Of a stretch of DNA of 64,000 nt, positions 22,965 to 31,178 are shown piece by piece. The DNA comes from Nocardia sp. BMG111209 (lineage in GTDB: Bacteria; Actinomycetota; Actinomycetes; Mycobacteriales; Mycobacteriaceae), in assembly GCF_000381925.1 (NCBI RefSeq), contig NZ_KB907307.1, positions 2,728,001-2,792,000 of the forward strand. Reading direction: 5' to 3'. The position numbers and the translations under genes were made by a program. Below the pieces are notes generated by a model. The model saw nothing but the letters and a program-made list of their open reading frames with translations. It was not told the DNA's origin and made no database searches. Every line of letters starts with the position of its first letter. Position 1 is the stretch's first letter.

Positions 22965-25547
22965 TCAGCGCGCGCACAGGGCGGGTTCGAGGCAGTGGTC
23001 GAGGGTGAACAGCGGATCGGTGACGCCGGCGGTGGCGTGCTGGAGGGCGAGCAGGATGCCCGCGGATCCGCTGGCCAGTTCGGCGGTGAGCCGCTGCCCG
23101 GAGGTGCCGAGCCAGCGGACGCCGGTCTCGTCGGCGATCGCGTACTTGAACAGGGCCGTGGGCCGGGCGGCCGGATCCGGCAGGAAGTTCCCGGCCGGGA
23201 AGCGGGCGGCGAGATCGGCCTGTACGAGCGCCATTCCGGCCTGCCCCTGGAACAGGCCAGGGCTCGCGGTGAACCGGATGTCGACCGCCCGCACGCAGGT
23301 GCGCAGCAGTTCGGCGAGTTCCGGATCCGGCCGGCGGCCGAGGTACCGGGCCGCGACGAGTGCGAAACCCGCACTGCCGCAACTCAGATACGGCATGTTG
23401 CGCCGATCGGTGGCCGACATCCGGAATCCGGTGGCGCCCACCGGCAGTGGCTCGGCGTGGACGAGTTCGTCACGCAGCAGGCGTAATCCGCGCTCGAACG
23501 GCTCGTCGCTCCCGGTGAAGGCGGCCAGGTAGTACAGCGCGAGGGCGATACCGGGACGGCCGCGCACCAGGCCGGACGGATGGTCCGGCCCCAGCGCGGC
23601 GGTCAGCGCGTCACCGTCGGGGATACCGTCGAGCAGGCGTTGCGCCCGGTCGAGGTGGTACGTATCACCGGTGCGGTGGAAGAACGACAGGTGGGTCGTC
23701 GCGACACCCGCCGCGCCGCCGCCCCAGCCGGGTGATTCGGTCGCGAGCCGGTGCGCGCCGGCCGCGGCGAGCAGTTCCGCCGCGGCGTCGTGCTCACCGA
23801 GATCGTCCAGGACCCAGGCGATTCCGGCATTGCCGAACAACAGTCCCGGGCCGGTGGCACGACGTTCGCGCAGCGCATCGGCGCGCAGCCGGTTCGACAC
23901 CGCCGGGTCGATCTCGCGACCGGCGGCGCGCAGGGCGTGCAGCACCCCGGCGGTCCCGTGCGCCACACATCGGGTGTTGGTCCGATGTCCTTGCGGCCCG
24001 GTGGGATACACCCAGCGTGGATTGCCGGGCTCGGCCATCCGCTCCAGCGCGTCGGCGGTGCGGTCGCGCAGCAGGCGCACCGCCTCCGCCGGGGCCGAGC
24101 GCACCCGCGCCGGGCCCGGCAGGTACCGCACGGTCCGGCCGGGGCGGTTCCGCAGCACAGCCGACCACAGCGGCGCCGGTGGCGGACACCGTTCGGCCAG
24201 TTCGGCATACAGGTGGTCCAGCGTCTCCGGGCACCGCCGGGCGGCCTCGTGCATCGGGAAGACCAGCAGTTGCGCGAGCGCGGACAACCCGTAGGCGTCC
24301 ACATGCAACGGATCGGTCGTGGCCCGGCCGCTGCGCGACCGCGATTCCGGTGGTTCGTAACCCGGTGTGCCGAGCAGGCCCAGCGGACGGTCGGCGGGCT
24401 GGGTCGCCTCGAAGTCGATCAGCCGCACGGTATCTCCGGCGTCGACGAGGATGTTGCCGGGCGAGACGTCCACGAAGGCGTAACCGAGCTCGTGCAGTTC
24501 CGCCAGCCGGGCGGTGACCCGGTCGAGAATGTGCGTACACCGCCGGTAGTAGTCGGCGAGGACCGCGGACTCCTCCCCCGCGTGGATCAGCGGGGTGTTC
24601 GCGACCATCCACTTGTCGAGCGTGGCGCCGGGCACGAATTCGGTGACCAGATAGGTGTGTTCCCATTCGGTGAACAGTTCGACCGGTTCCGGCGCCAGGC
24701 CCGGCGCGGCCGCGTGCAGGGCCCGCAGCGTGAGATATTCGCGCCGCAGCCGGGTGCCGGCATCCTCGTCCCCGACGTAACCGGTATGCGCCCGAGCCTC
24801 TTTCACGAAGACGACGGTGCCGTCGGCCCGGTGCGCGCGGTAGGCGCCGCCGGCGTTGCTGTGCCGCAGCACGCTGTCGAAGGTGTAGCCGTGGAAGCTC
24901 ACCTCCTCGTCCGGATCCGGCTCGTCGGCCGGCTGGAACGGGTCCGCGACACCCTCGGGCAGGACGAATTCGGGACGGCGCTCGTCGGGGATGTCGGCGC
25001 CGCCGGGCAGGCGCACGACCGGCACCCGGGTGCCGTCGGGCTCCAGCCGGTACCGCGCCCGGAAGGCGCCGTAGCGGTAGGAAACGCATTGCGAGGCACC
25101 GAATCTCCGGTCGGTCAGCACATACGGCCCGGCGACTCCGGACAATTCGGCTTCCAGCCGGGCCAGCAGGGTCGCGGCCAGGTCCGCCGTCGCGGGATAC
25201 AGGGTGCAGAACTTGCCGCTCTGCACGCGGCTGCTGTGCTTGCCGTGCATCCACGCGAAATAGTTGAGACCGGTCGGATGTTTGAACGGCACAACCAGTT
25301 CGGCGCAGATCGCGCTCACCACGTCGAGCACCTGGCCGGTGGTGGCGAGTGCGCTCGACACGTGCACCTTCCAGCCCTGCTCGGGCAGTTCGGTGTGCGG
25401 TGGCGTCCACTGCGTCCACACGTCGGACTCGTGCCGCGTCCAGCCGGCCGGGGGCCGCGTGGGATTGAATCGCGTGCCCGGATCGGTGCGCTCGTACGGC
25501 TCGTAGTGGTCGGGGTGGGCGAACGCGAATGCTGCGTCGTGAAGCAT
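22965..25547 (-). CDS. lanKC: class III lanthionine synthetase LanKC
   Basis: 860 residues. N-terminal lyase-like region (about 1-220), a Ser/Thr-kinase-like domain (about 225-490; VFVKEARAH Lys, YAFVDVSPGNILVD catalytic loop, LIDFEATQ metal site) and a C-terminal LanC-like cyclase (about 530-860; AHGTAGVLHAL, GLLFGNAGIAWVL, GRPGIALALYYLA, SCGSAGFALV). The LanC part lacks the complete Cys-Cys-His zinc set of class IV, placing it in class III. It phosphorylates and eliminates Ser/Thr, then cyclises with Cys to lanthionine or labionin. ATG 25547 is preferred (AAGGG upstream). Confidence 0.93.
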   Translation of the reverse strand: MLHDAAFAFAHPDHYEPYERTDPGTRFNPTRPPAGWTRHESDVWTQWTPPHTELPEQGWKVHVSSALATTGQVLDVVSAICAELVVPFKHPTGLNYFAWMHGKHSSRVQSGKFCTLYPATADLAATLLARLEAELSGVAGPYVLTDRRFGASQCVSYRYGAFRARYRLEPDGTRVPVVRLPGGADIPDERRPEFVLPEGVADPFQPADEPDPDEEVSFHGYTFDSVLRHSNAGGAYRAHRADGTVVFVKEARAHTGYVGDEDAGTRLRREYLTLRALHAAAPGLAPEPVELFTEWEHTYLVTEFVPGATLDKWMVANTPLIHAGEESAVLADYYRRCTHILDRVTARLAELHELGYAFVDVSPGNILVDAGDTVRLIDFEATQPADRPLGLLGTPGYEPPESRSRSGRATTDPLHVDAYGLSALAQLLVFPMHEAARRCPETLDHLYAELAERCPPPAPLWSAVLRNRPGRTVRYLPGPARVRSAPAEAVRLLRDRTADALERMAEPGNPRWVYPTGPQGHRTNTRCVAHGTAGVLHALRAAGREIDPAVSNRLRADALRERRATGPGLLFGNAGIAWVLDDLGEHDAAAELLAAAGAHRLATESPGWGGGAAGVATTHLSFFHRTGDTYHLDRAQRLLDGIPDGDALTAALGPDHPSGLVRGRPGIALALYYLAAFTGSDEPFERGLRLLRDELVHAEPLPVGATGFRMSATDRRNMPYLSCGSAGFALVAARYLGRRPDPELAELLRTCVRAVDIRFTASPGLFQGQAGMALVQADLAARFPAGNFLPDPAARPTALFKYAIADETGVRWLGTSGQRLTAELASGSAGILLALQHATAGVTDPLFTLDHCLEPALCAR

Positions 25548-25658
25548 TGTGCTGCTGCCCTTCTGGCTTCGGCGGGATCCGCCGGGGTGGGAATCGAACA
25601 AGGCAAGAATGGCCCGGCGCGGCCCTCGCGCGAATCGGCCCGCTGCGGTGTTCCGCGC

Positions 25659-25698
25659 CTACCGCGGCGCGATGAGGATGCTCATCGCCCCGCGGTAG
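25659..25698. promoter_or_regulatory. 40-bp near-perfect inverted repeat upstream of lanKC
   Basis: 18-bp arms beginning CTACCGCGG and ending CCGCGGTAG with one mismatch, and a 4-base GATG loop, lie between lanKC (start 25547) and the divergent gene at 25727. It could be an operator or an RNA hairpin in the lanKC leader. It is about 16 bases from the -10 of the divergent gene, so it could affect both directions. Confidence 0.55.
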
Positions 25699-25726
25699 CA
25701 CCGGGTTCCGTGCGACACTGCTGTCC

Positions 25727-26179
25727 ATGACGACGCAGACCTTCGTCGCGGTGTACACGGTCGGCGACGACGGGGCCACCGGCCCGCGGCTCGGCGCGGC
25801 CACCCTGGTCGATCCGGAATACGCCCTCGTCGACCGACCGCTGAACGAGCAACTGGCGAGCGGCCTCCACGCGCTGCGGATCGGCGTATCCGCCCCCGGC
25901 GTCACCGAGGTGATCGACGTCGCGCGCGTCCGCGTGATTCCCGACGCGCCGGAACTGGTTCTGCTGCAACTACTCTCGGCGTCGGCGGCGCCCCCGCACG
26001 AGATACCGGTCACGACGCCGGACGGCGGCGCGCCCACCCCCGAGCCCACCCGGGCGGAGGTCGTCGACGCACTGCGCGCGGTGCTCGCCGAGCCGCCGCC
26101 ACCGGCCCCGGCCGGATCGTCCGTATCGTTCGTGAACGACCCGATCCGCTGGCTGCTGCACGTGTTCGGCAACGACTGA
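25727..26179 (+). CDS. hypothetical protein next to the lanthipeptide operon
   Basis: 150 residues, family not recognised. Residues 1-90 look like one compact alpha/beta domain (TFVAVYTVGDDGATGPRLGAATL ... PDAPELVLLQLLSA), then a Pro-rich linker and a C-terminal helix ending SVSFVNDPIRWLLHVFGND. No signal peptide or membrane segment. GACACT 7 bases before ATG 25727 suggests a leaderless transcript; the sensor kinase gene downstream has the same TGnGACACTG spacing. It diverges from the lanthipeptide operon across the 40-bp inverted repeat. A regulatory link is possible but unproven. Confidence 0.6.
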   Translation: MTTQTFVAVYTVGDDGATGPRLGAATLVDPEYALVDRPLNEQLASGLHALRIGVSAPGVTEVIDVARVRVIPDAPELVLLQLLSASAAPPHEIPVTTPDGGAPTPEPTRAEVVDALRAVLAEPPPPAPAGSSVSFVNDPIRWLLHVFGND

Positions 26180-26256
26180 ACCGGCCGGACCCCCTTCTCC
26201 CGGAAGCCGTCCCGATGGCCACGACCGGCGGCGGGGCCCGTGGGACACTGACGGGT

Positions 26257-27537
26257 ATGCAGCGGCCCGAGCCGACGGATCCGGGCGAACCCGCACCGGT
26301 TCGCCGGCCGGTGCTCGCGCGTCTGCGTACCGCGCGCGGTGGCGGCGGTCCGGCCGCGACGAGCCGGCGACCACCGGCGCGGACCGGGGCGGCCGCACTG
26401 CGCCGCGGGATCGCCGACGTGACCCTGGTCGTCGTGGTCGGCCTGGTGGACATGGCCGTCTGGGGCGGGGCGCACCGCGATCTGACCGGCGGCGGCCGGC
26501 TGCCGTGGTGGGGACTGCCCACGCTGACCGTGGCCCTGTGTTGCGCGCTACTGCTGCGGCATCGGTTCCCGCTCACCGTGTGGGTGGCGACCTGGTTGTT
26601 CACCGCGATCAATCTCGCTGTGCCGCAATACTATCCGTTCGCCTATCTGCTGGTGGCGGTGTACACGGTCGCGCGGCGGGCGCCGAGCCCGGCCGCCCGT
26701 CTGGTACTCGTCGCCTCGGCACTGCCGCTGACCCTGTTCAGCTACCGCTCCGCCCGGTCCGCCGCCCAGCACGAGGTGGGTGGTTTCCTGCCCGCCGCCG
26801 CGATCTGGGCGATCATCCTCGCCGTCGCCTGGGGCCTCGGCCGGCTGGTGTACAGCCGGGAACAGCACGCGCGCGCGGAACGGGAGCGGCTGGTCGCGGC
26901 CGCCGAACAGGCGCTGGCCGAACAACGCCTGCAACTCGCGCGCGAACTGCACGACAGCGTCTCCGGCGCGGTCGCCGGCATGATCCTGCACGCCGCCGCC
27001 GCGCGGGCCATGACCACCGGCGCGGATCCGCGGGTCGGCCGGGCGCTGCACGTGATCGAGCAGGCGGGTGCGCAGGCCATGACCGAACTGCACTCCATGC
27101 TGGGCCTGCTGCGCTCCCCCGGCGCGGCCGCCCCGCAACACCGGTTCACCGAGGTCGACGGCCTGCTCGACACCGCGCACCGCACCGGGCTGCGGGTGCG
27201 CAGCGAGGTCACCGGCCGCGCCCGGCCGCTCCCGCCGGAGGCCGATCTGGCCGCGTACCGGACCGTCCAGGAGTCGCTGACCAACGCCACCAAACACGCC
27301 GGCCGGGACGCGTCGGTGGCGCTGGGCATCACCTGGACCGACGCCGCGCTGGACCTCACCGTCCGCAGCCGCGGCCACGGCGCGCCACCCGCGGCGGCCG
27401 CGCTGTCCTCCGGCAACGGCCTGCGCGGCCTGCGCGAGCGGCTCGACGCACTCGGCGGCGAACTGCGCTACGGACCCGACGGCGACGACTGGTGCGTGCA
27501 CGCCACGCTGCCCGCGACCCCGGACGGGCTGTCGTGA
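26257..27537 (+). CDS. NarL-family sensor histidine kinase
   Basis: 426 residues. A cytoplasmic Pro/Arg-rich N-terminus, four or five membrane segments between about residues 48 and 210, a HisKA_3 dimerisation helix with the phospho-acceptor His in LARELHDSVSGAVAGM, and an HATPase domain (ESLTNATKHAG N-box, GNGLRGLRERLDALGG G-box). GACACT at 26244-26249, 7 bases before ATG 26257, indicates a leaderless start. GTG of the response regulator overlaps its stop, so the two form a pair. Signal unknown; possibly controls the lanthipeptide operon or cell-envelope stress. Confidence 0.9.
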   Translation: MQRPEPTDPGEPAPVRRPVLARLRTARGGGGPAATSRRPPARTGAAALRRGIADVTLVVVVGLVDMAVWGGAHRDLTGGGRLPWWGLPTLTVALCCALLLRHRFPLTVWVATWLFTAINLAVPQYYPFAYLLVAVYTVARRAPSPAARLVLVASALPLTLFSYRSARSAAQHEVGGFLPAAAIWAIILAVAWGLGRLVYSREQHARAERERLVAAAEQALAEQRLQLARELHDSVSGAVAGMILHAAAARAMTTGADPRVGRALHVIEQAGAQAMTELHSMLGLLRSPGAAAPQHRFTEVDGLLDTAHRTGLRVRSEVTGRARPLPPEADLAAYRTVQESLTNATKHAGRDASVALGITWTDAALDLTVRSRGHGAPPAAAALSSGNGLRGLRERLDALGGELRYGPDGDDWCVHATLPATPDGLS

Positions 27538-28184
27538 CCATCACCGTGGTCGTCGCCGAGGACGAGGCGCTGGTGCGCGCGGGGTGCGTCCTGCTGCTCG
27601 GCGCGGCCGCCGACATCGAGGTGGTCGGCGAGGCGGGCGACGGCGCGGCCGCCGTGGCCGCGGTCGAAACCTGTTCGCCCCGAGTGATTCTCATGGATCT
27701 GCGGATGCCGGTGCTGGACGGCATCGCGGCGACCCGGCAGATCACCGCGGCCCCCGGCGCCCCGGCGGTGCTGGTGCTCACCACCTTTCACGACGCCGCC
27801 GCGGTGCAGGAGGCGCTGGCCGCCGGCGCGAGCGGTTTCCTGCTCAAACAGGCCGCCCCGGCCGACCTGGTCGAGGCCGTCCGCCGCTGCGCCGCCGGCG
27901 ACGGCTGGCTCGATCCCGCGATCGTGGGCGGCGTCCTGGACACGCTGCGCCGCGCCGGTCCGCGCGCGGCCTCCGCGCCGGCCGCCCTCGCGGCGCTCAC
28001 CGCCCGGGAGCGAGAAGTGCTGGTGCTCATGGCACACGGCCGTTCCAACGCCGAGATCAGCGCCGAACTGTTCATCAGCGAGGCCACCACCCGCACCCAC
28101 GTCGCGCACGTGATCGGCAAGACCGGCTCCCGCGACCGCACCCAGGCCGTCGTGCTCGCCTACCGCAGCGGGCTCATGGGCTGA
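27534..28184 (+). CDS. NarL/LuxR-type response regulator
   Basis: 216 residues. Receiver domain with acidic pocket (VVVAEDEALVRAG), phospho-acceptor Asp in RVILMDLRMPVLDG and Lys in LLKQAAPADLVEAV; C-terminal LuxR helix-turn-helix LTAREREVLVLMAHGRSNAEISAELFISEATTRTHV. GTG start 27534 overlaps the kinase stop by four bases (GTGA). It is the cognate partner of the kinase. The 3' end overlaps a truncated ABC ATPase on the other strand by 11 bases. Confidence 0.92.
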   Translation: MTITVVVAEDEALVRAGCVLLLGAAADIEVVGEAGDGAAAVAAVETCSPRVILMDLRMPVLDGIAATRQITAAPGAPAVLVLTTFHDAAAVQEALAAGASGFLLKQAAPADLVEAVRRCAAGDGWLDPAIVGGVLDTLRRAGPRAASAPAALAALTAREREVLVLMAHGRSNAEISAELFISEATTRTHVAHVIGKTGSRDRTQAVVLAYRSGLMG

Positions 28185-28356
28185 CCGGAACGGTTGCGGC
28201 GGTGGTGGTTTCAAGGAAGCGGCGGATGCGTGCATCGGTACTGCCGAAGATCTCGCCGGGGGTACCGATCGCCACGACGGATCCCTTGTCCAGGAACAGG
28301 ATCCGGGACGCGACTGCCCGCGCGAAGGACATCTCGTGGGTGACGATCAGCATGGT
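28174..28356 (-). pseudogene. C-terminal remnant of a polar amino acid ABC transporter ATPase
   Basis: The minus-strand frame reads TMLIVTHEMSFARAVASRIL and on through FLDKGSVVAIGTPGEIFG to a normal C-terminus: the last 61 codons of a GlnQ-like ATPase (switch His in VTHEM). Everything before it (Walker A, signature motif, Walker B) is missing, and upstream of about 28356 the sequence belongs to an FMN reductase on the plus strand. No permease or binding protein is adjacent. It is a deletion or rearrangement scar. Confidence 0.82.
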
Positions 28357-29247
28357 GTATCGCTGATAGCACTTCTGGTCGGTTCGCGGACCGCCGACGC
28401 GCCGGCCCGCGGGCTGGCCCAGTCCGTCGCGGAAACACTCGAGCAGTCGGGGCACATCACCTTCGTGGTGGACGCCGGCGCGGTCACCGCCGCCGCGCTG
28501 GTCGACGGCGACACCACCGACCCCACGGTGGACAATCTGGTCGCCGTGGTCGACGCCGCCGACGCGGTCGTGCTGATCTCCCCCGCGATCCGGGCCGGGC
28601 ATTCCGGCACCAGCCGGCTGCTGCTGGAACTGCTGCCCGACGACGCGCTGGCCGGCCTGCCGGTGGTCACCTTCACCACCGGGGCCGCCGGGACCGGTCT
28701 CGACGCGGACGCGGGCCGCGAACTCGACTCCGCGGTCCGTGCGCTCGGAGGCGTTGTGCTGCAGGACAATCTGCGGATCTCGGTCTTCGACATGACCCGG
28801 CACGCCTGCGCGACCGTCCTCGACGAACGGGCCCGGACGCTGGTCCGCGCCGCGCTGGCACGCCTGCACCGCGCGCTCGGCGATACCGCCGGTGATCCGG
28901 GCGACCGCGCCGAGCTGATCGATGAACAGGCCGCGCTGCGGCGGATCCGCGACGGCGCCCTGCTGCTGGACGTGCGGTCCGATCCCACGCTCGGCGCGGG
29001 CCTGCTACCGGGTGCGGTCCATGTCCGGAAGGCCGATCTGGCAACACTTTTCCGTCCCGCCGAGCGCGGGCATCCGGCACTGACCGGACCCGAACGGGAG
29101 ATCGTCGTGGTCTGCAATTCCGAACAGGGATCCGGTGCGGCCGTGCGGCAGTTGCGCGCCTTCGGCTATCGGCGGCTCGCGCACGTGCGCGGCGGGGCGG
29201 CACCACTGGCCGCGGCACTGCACGACCGCGCCACCACCCCGCACTGA
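28336..29247 (+). CDS. NADPH-dependent FMN reductase fused to a rhodanese domain
   Basis: Up to 303 residues. Residues about 8-185 have the flavodoxin-like NADPH:FMN reductase pattern (SLIALLVGSRTADAPARGLA; AVVLISPAIRAGHSGTSRLLLELL; LPVVTFTTGA) and about 195-295 a rhodanese fold (LIDEQAALRRIRDGALLLDVRSD ... EIVVVCNSEQGSGAAVRQLRAFGY). The rhodanese loop has Asn-Ser where the catalytic Cys loop would be (CNSEQGS: Cys is one turn earlier), so activity is uncertain. The first codons overlap the ABC ATPase remnant; GTG 28336 is the only in-frame start I see, so the original N-terminus may have been replaced at the junction. Confidence 0.75.
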   Translation: MGDDQHGVSLIALLVGSRTADAPARGLAQSVAETLEQSGHITFVVDAGAVTAAALVDGDTTDPTVDNLVAVVDAADAVVLISPAIRAGHSGTSRLLLELLPDDALAGLPVVTFTTGAAGTGLDADAGRELDSAVRALGGVVLQDNLRISVFDMTRHACATVLDERARTLVRAALARLHRALGDTAGDPGDRAELIDEQAALRRIRDGALLLDVRSDPTLGAGLLPGAVHVRKADLATLFRPAERGHPALTGPEREIVVVCNSEQGSGAAVRQLRAFGYRRLAHVRGGAAPLAAALHDRATTPH

Positions 29248-29249
29248 CC

Positions 29250-29621
29250 TCAGACCTCGAGGTCCTCTTCGATGGCCTTCAGCCGGTGCCGGGCCAGGGC
29301 CAGGTTGCCGTGGTGGCGATCGATCGCGAGGTACAGGAACAATCCGCGCGAACGGTGACCGCGGGCCGGGCGGATGACATGGTATTGGCCGCCGAGGGTG
29401 ATGAGCACGTCCTCGATCTCCTGATCCAGGCCGAGCAGTTCGATCGTGCGCATCTTGGCGCGGATCAGATCGGTGTTGCCGGCGGCCGCGACCTCGACGT
29501 CCAGGGATTTCGACGCGCTGACCGCGCCGAGCGACATCCCACTGGTGTAGTCCACGACCGCGGCGCCGATCGCGCCGTCCAGCAACATCATGTCCTTCAA
29601 CGCAATCTCGATCTGCGCCAT
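29250..29621 (-). CDS. Roadblock/LC7-like small protein
   Basis: 123 residues: an N-terminal helix (IEIALKDMMLLDGAIGAAVVDYTSGMSLGAVS) and a central strand-helix region (AGNTDLIRAKMRTIELLG ... EDVLITLGGQYHVIRPA) in the order of a Roadblock/MglB fold. No GTPase partner nearby. It converges on the FMN reductase-rhodanese gene with only 2 bases between the stops. Function unknown; a second Roadblock protein lies at 12568. Confidence 0.65.
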   Translation of the reverse strand: MAQIEIALKDMMLLDGAIGAAVVDYTSGMSLGAVSASKSLDVEVAAAGNTDLIRAKMRTIELLGLDQEIEDVLITLGGQYHVIRPARGHRSRGLFLYLAIDRHHGNLALARHRLKAIEEDLEV

Positions 29622-29756
29622 GGCGTTTCCCTCTCTTCGGGGGGATTCGACTCGGGCCCCCGCGCGGCCCGACGCTACCGATCGATCCGCCGCGGCACAC
29701 GGCGAACCCCGAAGAATTCCACGAGGTATGTAATTAACAAATCATGCAAGCAGGCA

Positions 29757-29790
29757 AATCACGTTCCCGCACATGCGGGTTCGCGTGATT
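29757..29790. promoter_or_regulatory. nested palindrome upstream of the ArsR-type gene
   Basis: AATCACG ... CGTGATT (29757-29763 and 29784-29790) encloses a perfect CCCGCA-CA-TGCGGG (29766-29779). A TAGACT -10 box follows at 29793-29798, so the palindrome covers the -35 zone of the ArsR gene. Probable autoregulatory operator. Confidence 0.6.
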
Positions 29791-29861
29791 GCTAGACTGC
29801 GCGGACGCCAGGCGGTGCCTGCGCCGGTGCCGGCATCCAGCGGAGAGGAAGTAGCCGACCA

Positions 29862-30191
29862 GTGCCCGGAACGACCAGGCCGCTCCATCAGATGAAAGCC
29901 GACTTCTTCAAGACGCTGGGGCATCCGGCGCGGATCCGGGTCCTGGAACTGCTCAGTCAGCGGGACCACACCGTATCGGAGATGCTGGCCGATATCGGTG
30001 TCGAAGCGGCCAGCCTCTCCCAGCAGTTGTCGGTGCTGCGCCGCGCCGGACTGGTGACGGCCCGCCGCGAGGGACTCTCGGTCACCTACGCGCTGACCAC
30101 CAGCGAGGTCGCCGAACTGCTCGCGGTCGCTCGGGCGATCCTCACCGGGGTCGTCGCGGGTCAGGCCGAGGTGCTCGAACAGTCCGCCTGA
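29862..30191 (+). CDS. ArsR family transcriptional regulator
   Basis: 109 residues, a single winged-helix domain: MKADFFKTLGHPARIRVLELLSQRDHTVSEMLADIGVEAASLSQQLSVLRRAGLVTARREGLSVTYAL. No metal-binding Cys box is visible (no CVC in the recognition helix), so it is probably not a classic arsenic sensor. GTG 29862 follows GGAGAGGA; ATG 29892 is an alternative. A nested palindrome lies in its promoter. Target beyond itself unknown. Confidence 0.88.
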   Translation: MPGTTRPLHQMKADFFKTLGHPARIRVLELLSQRDHTVSEMLADIGVEAASLSQQLSVLRRAGLVTARREGLSVTYALTTSEVAELLAVARAILTGVVAGQAEVLEQSA

Positions 30192-30195
30192 CCGG

Positions 30196-31035
30196 TCAGG
30201 CCAGCGTGGCCAGTCCCTCGGCGAGCGGGGTCAGCACCTCGGGGCCGTGCGGCGGCGCCAGATAGACGATCGCCAGGTCCAGGCCCTCGGCGCCCAGTGC
30301 CGAGATCTGCTCCAGGGCCGGGCCGATCTCACCGTTCTCGCCCAGCCGGACGTGGCTGGACAGCGTGATCTCCGCCGGATCGCGGCCGATGTCGGCGCAA
30401 TGCTGGTGCAGCACATCGCGTTTGCGCGCGAATTCGTCCGCCGTACCGCCCAGGTAGTTCCAGTGCTGCGCGAACCGGGCCGCGGTGCGCAGGGTCCGCT
30501 TCTCGCCGTTGCCGCCGATGCAGATCGGCGGATGCGGCCGCTGCGGCCCCTTCGGCTCGTTGCGGGCCTCGGTCAGGTGGTAGAACCGGCCCTCGAAGGT
30601 GGTGGTCGGCTCGCTCAGCAGCCCGGTGAGCACCTCGCACGCCTCCTCGAACCGGTCGCTGCGGTCCCGCAGGCTGCCCAGTTCGATGCCGTAGGCGCCG
30701 GACTCCTCCTCGTTCCAGCCCGCGCCGATCCCCAGTTCCAGCCGGCCGCCCGAGACGATGTCCAGCGTGGCGGCCATATTCGCCAGTACCGCCGGATGCC
30801 GGTAGTGGACGCCGGTGACCAGCGTGCCCAGCCGCAGCCGGTTGGTGGCCTGGGCCAGCGCGGTGAGGGTGACCCAGCCCTCCATACAGGGGCCCGTCGA
30901 ATCGGAGAAGATCGGGTAGAAGTGGTCGAAGTTCCAGCCGGATTCGAAGATCTCGATCCCGTCGGCCTCCCGCCAGACGGCCAGCATGTCCGCCCACGTC
31001 GTATTCTGCGGCGATGTCTTGAAACCGAAGCGCAT
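30196..31035 (-). CDS. F420-dependent LLM-class oxidoreductase
   Basis: 279 residues, luciferase-like TIM barrel. NTTWADMLAVWREAD, WVTLTALAQATNRLRLGTLVTGVHYRHPAVLANMAATLDIVSGGRLELGIGAGWNEEE is the signature of actinobacterial F420-dependent enzymes. It transfers hydride to or from coenzyme F420 on an unknown substrate. It ends 4 bases from the convergent ArsR stop and diverges from the zinc alcohol dehydrogenase gene. Confidence 0.92.
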   Translation of the reverse strand: MRFGFKTSPQNTTWADMLAVWREADGIEIFESGWNFDHFYPIFSDSTGPCMEGWVTLTALAQATNRLRLGTLVTGVHYRHPAVLANMAATLDIVSGGRLELGIGAGWNEEESGAYGIELGSLRDRSDRFEEACEVLTGLLSEPTTTFEGRFYHLTEARNEPKGPQRPHPPICIGGNGEKRTLRTAARFAQHWNYLGGTADEFARKRDVLHQHCADIGRDPAEITLSSHVRLGENGEIGPALEQISALGAEGLDLAIVYLAPPHGPEVLTPLAEGLATLA

Positions 31036-31178
31036 ACCCCCAGCCTAGGCGGCTGCCGCGGGCCGGGCGCGCCGCTCGGGGGGTTCTGCCGGTACCCGGA
31101 ACAGCAGACACTTCCCCGTCCGGCGATCACGCGGTTGTCTGGACACCGGACCATGAACTCGCCCCGGACAGGAGAAAT

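Noticed and set aside
22965..25547. Class IV (LanL) assignment of the synthetase
   Set aside because: The cyclase domain lacks the complete Cys-Cys-His zinc set expected for class IV.
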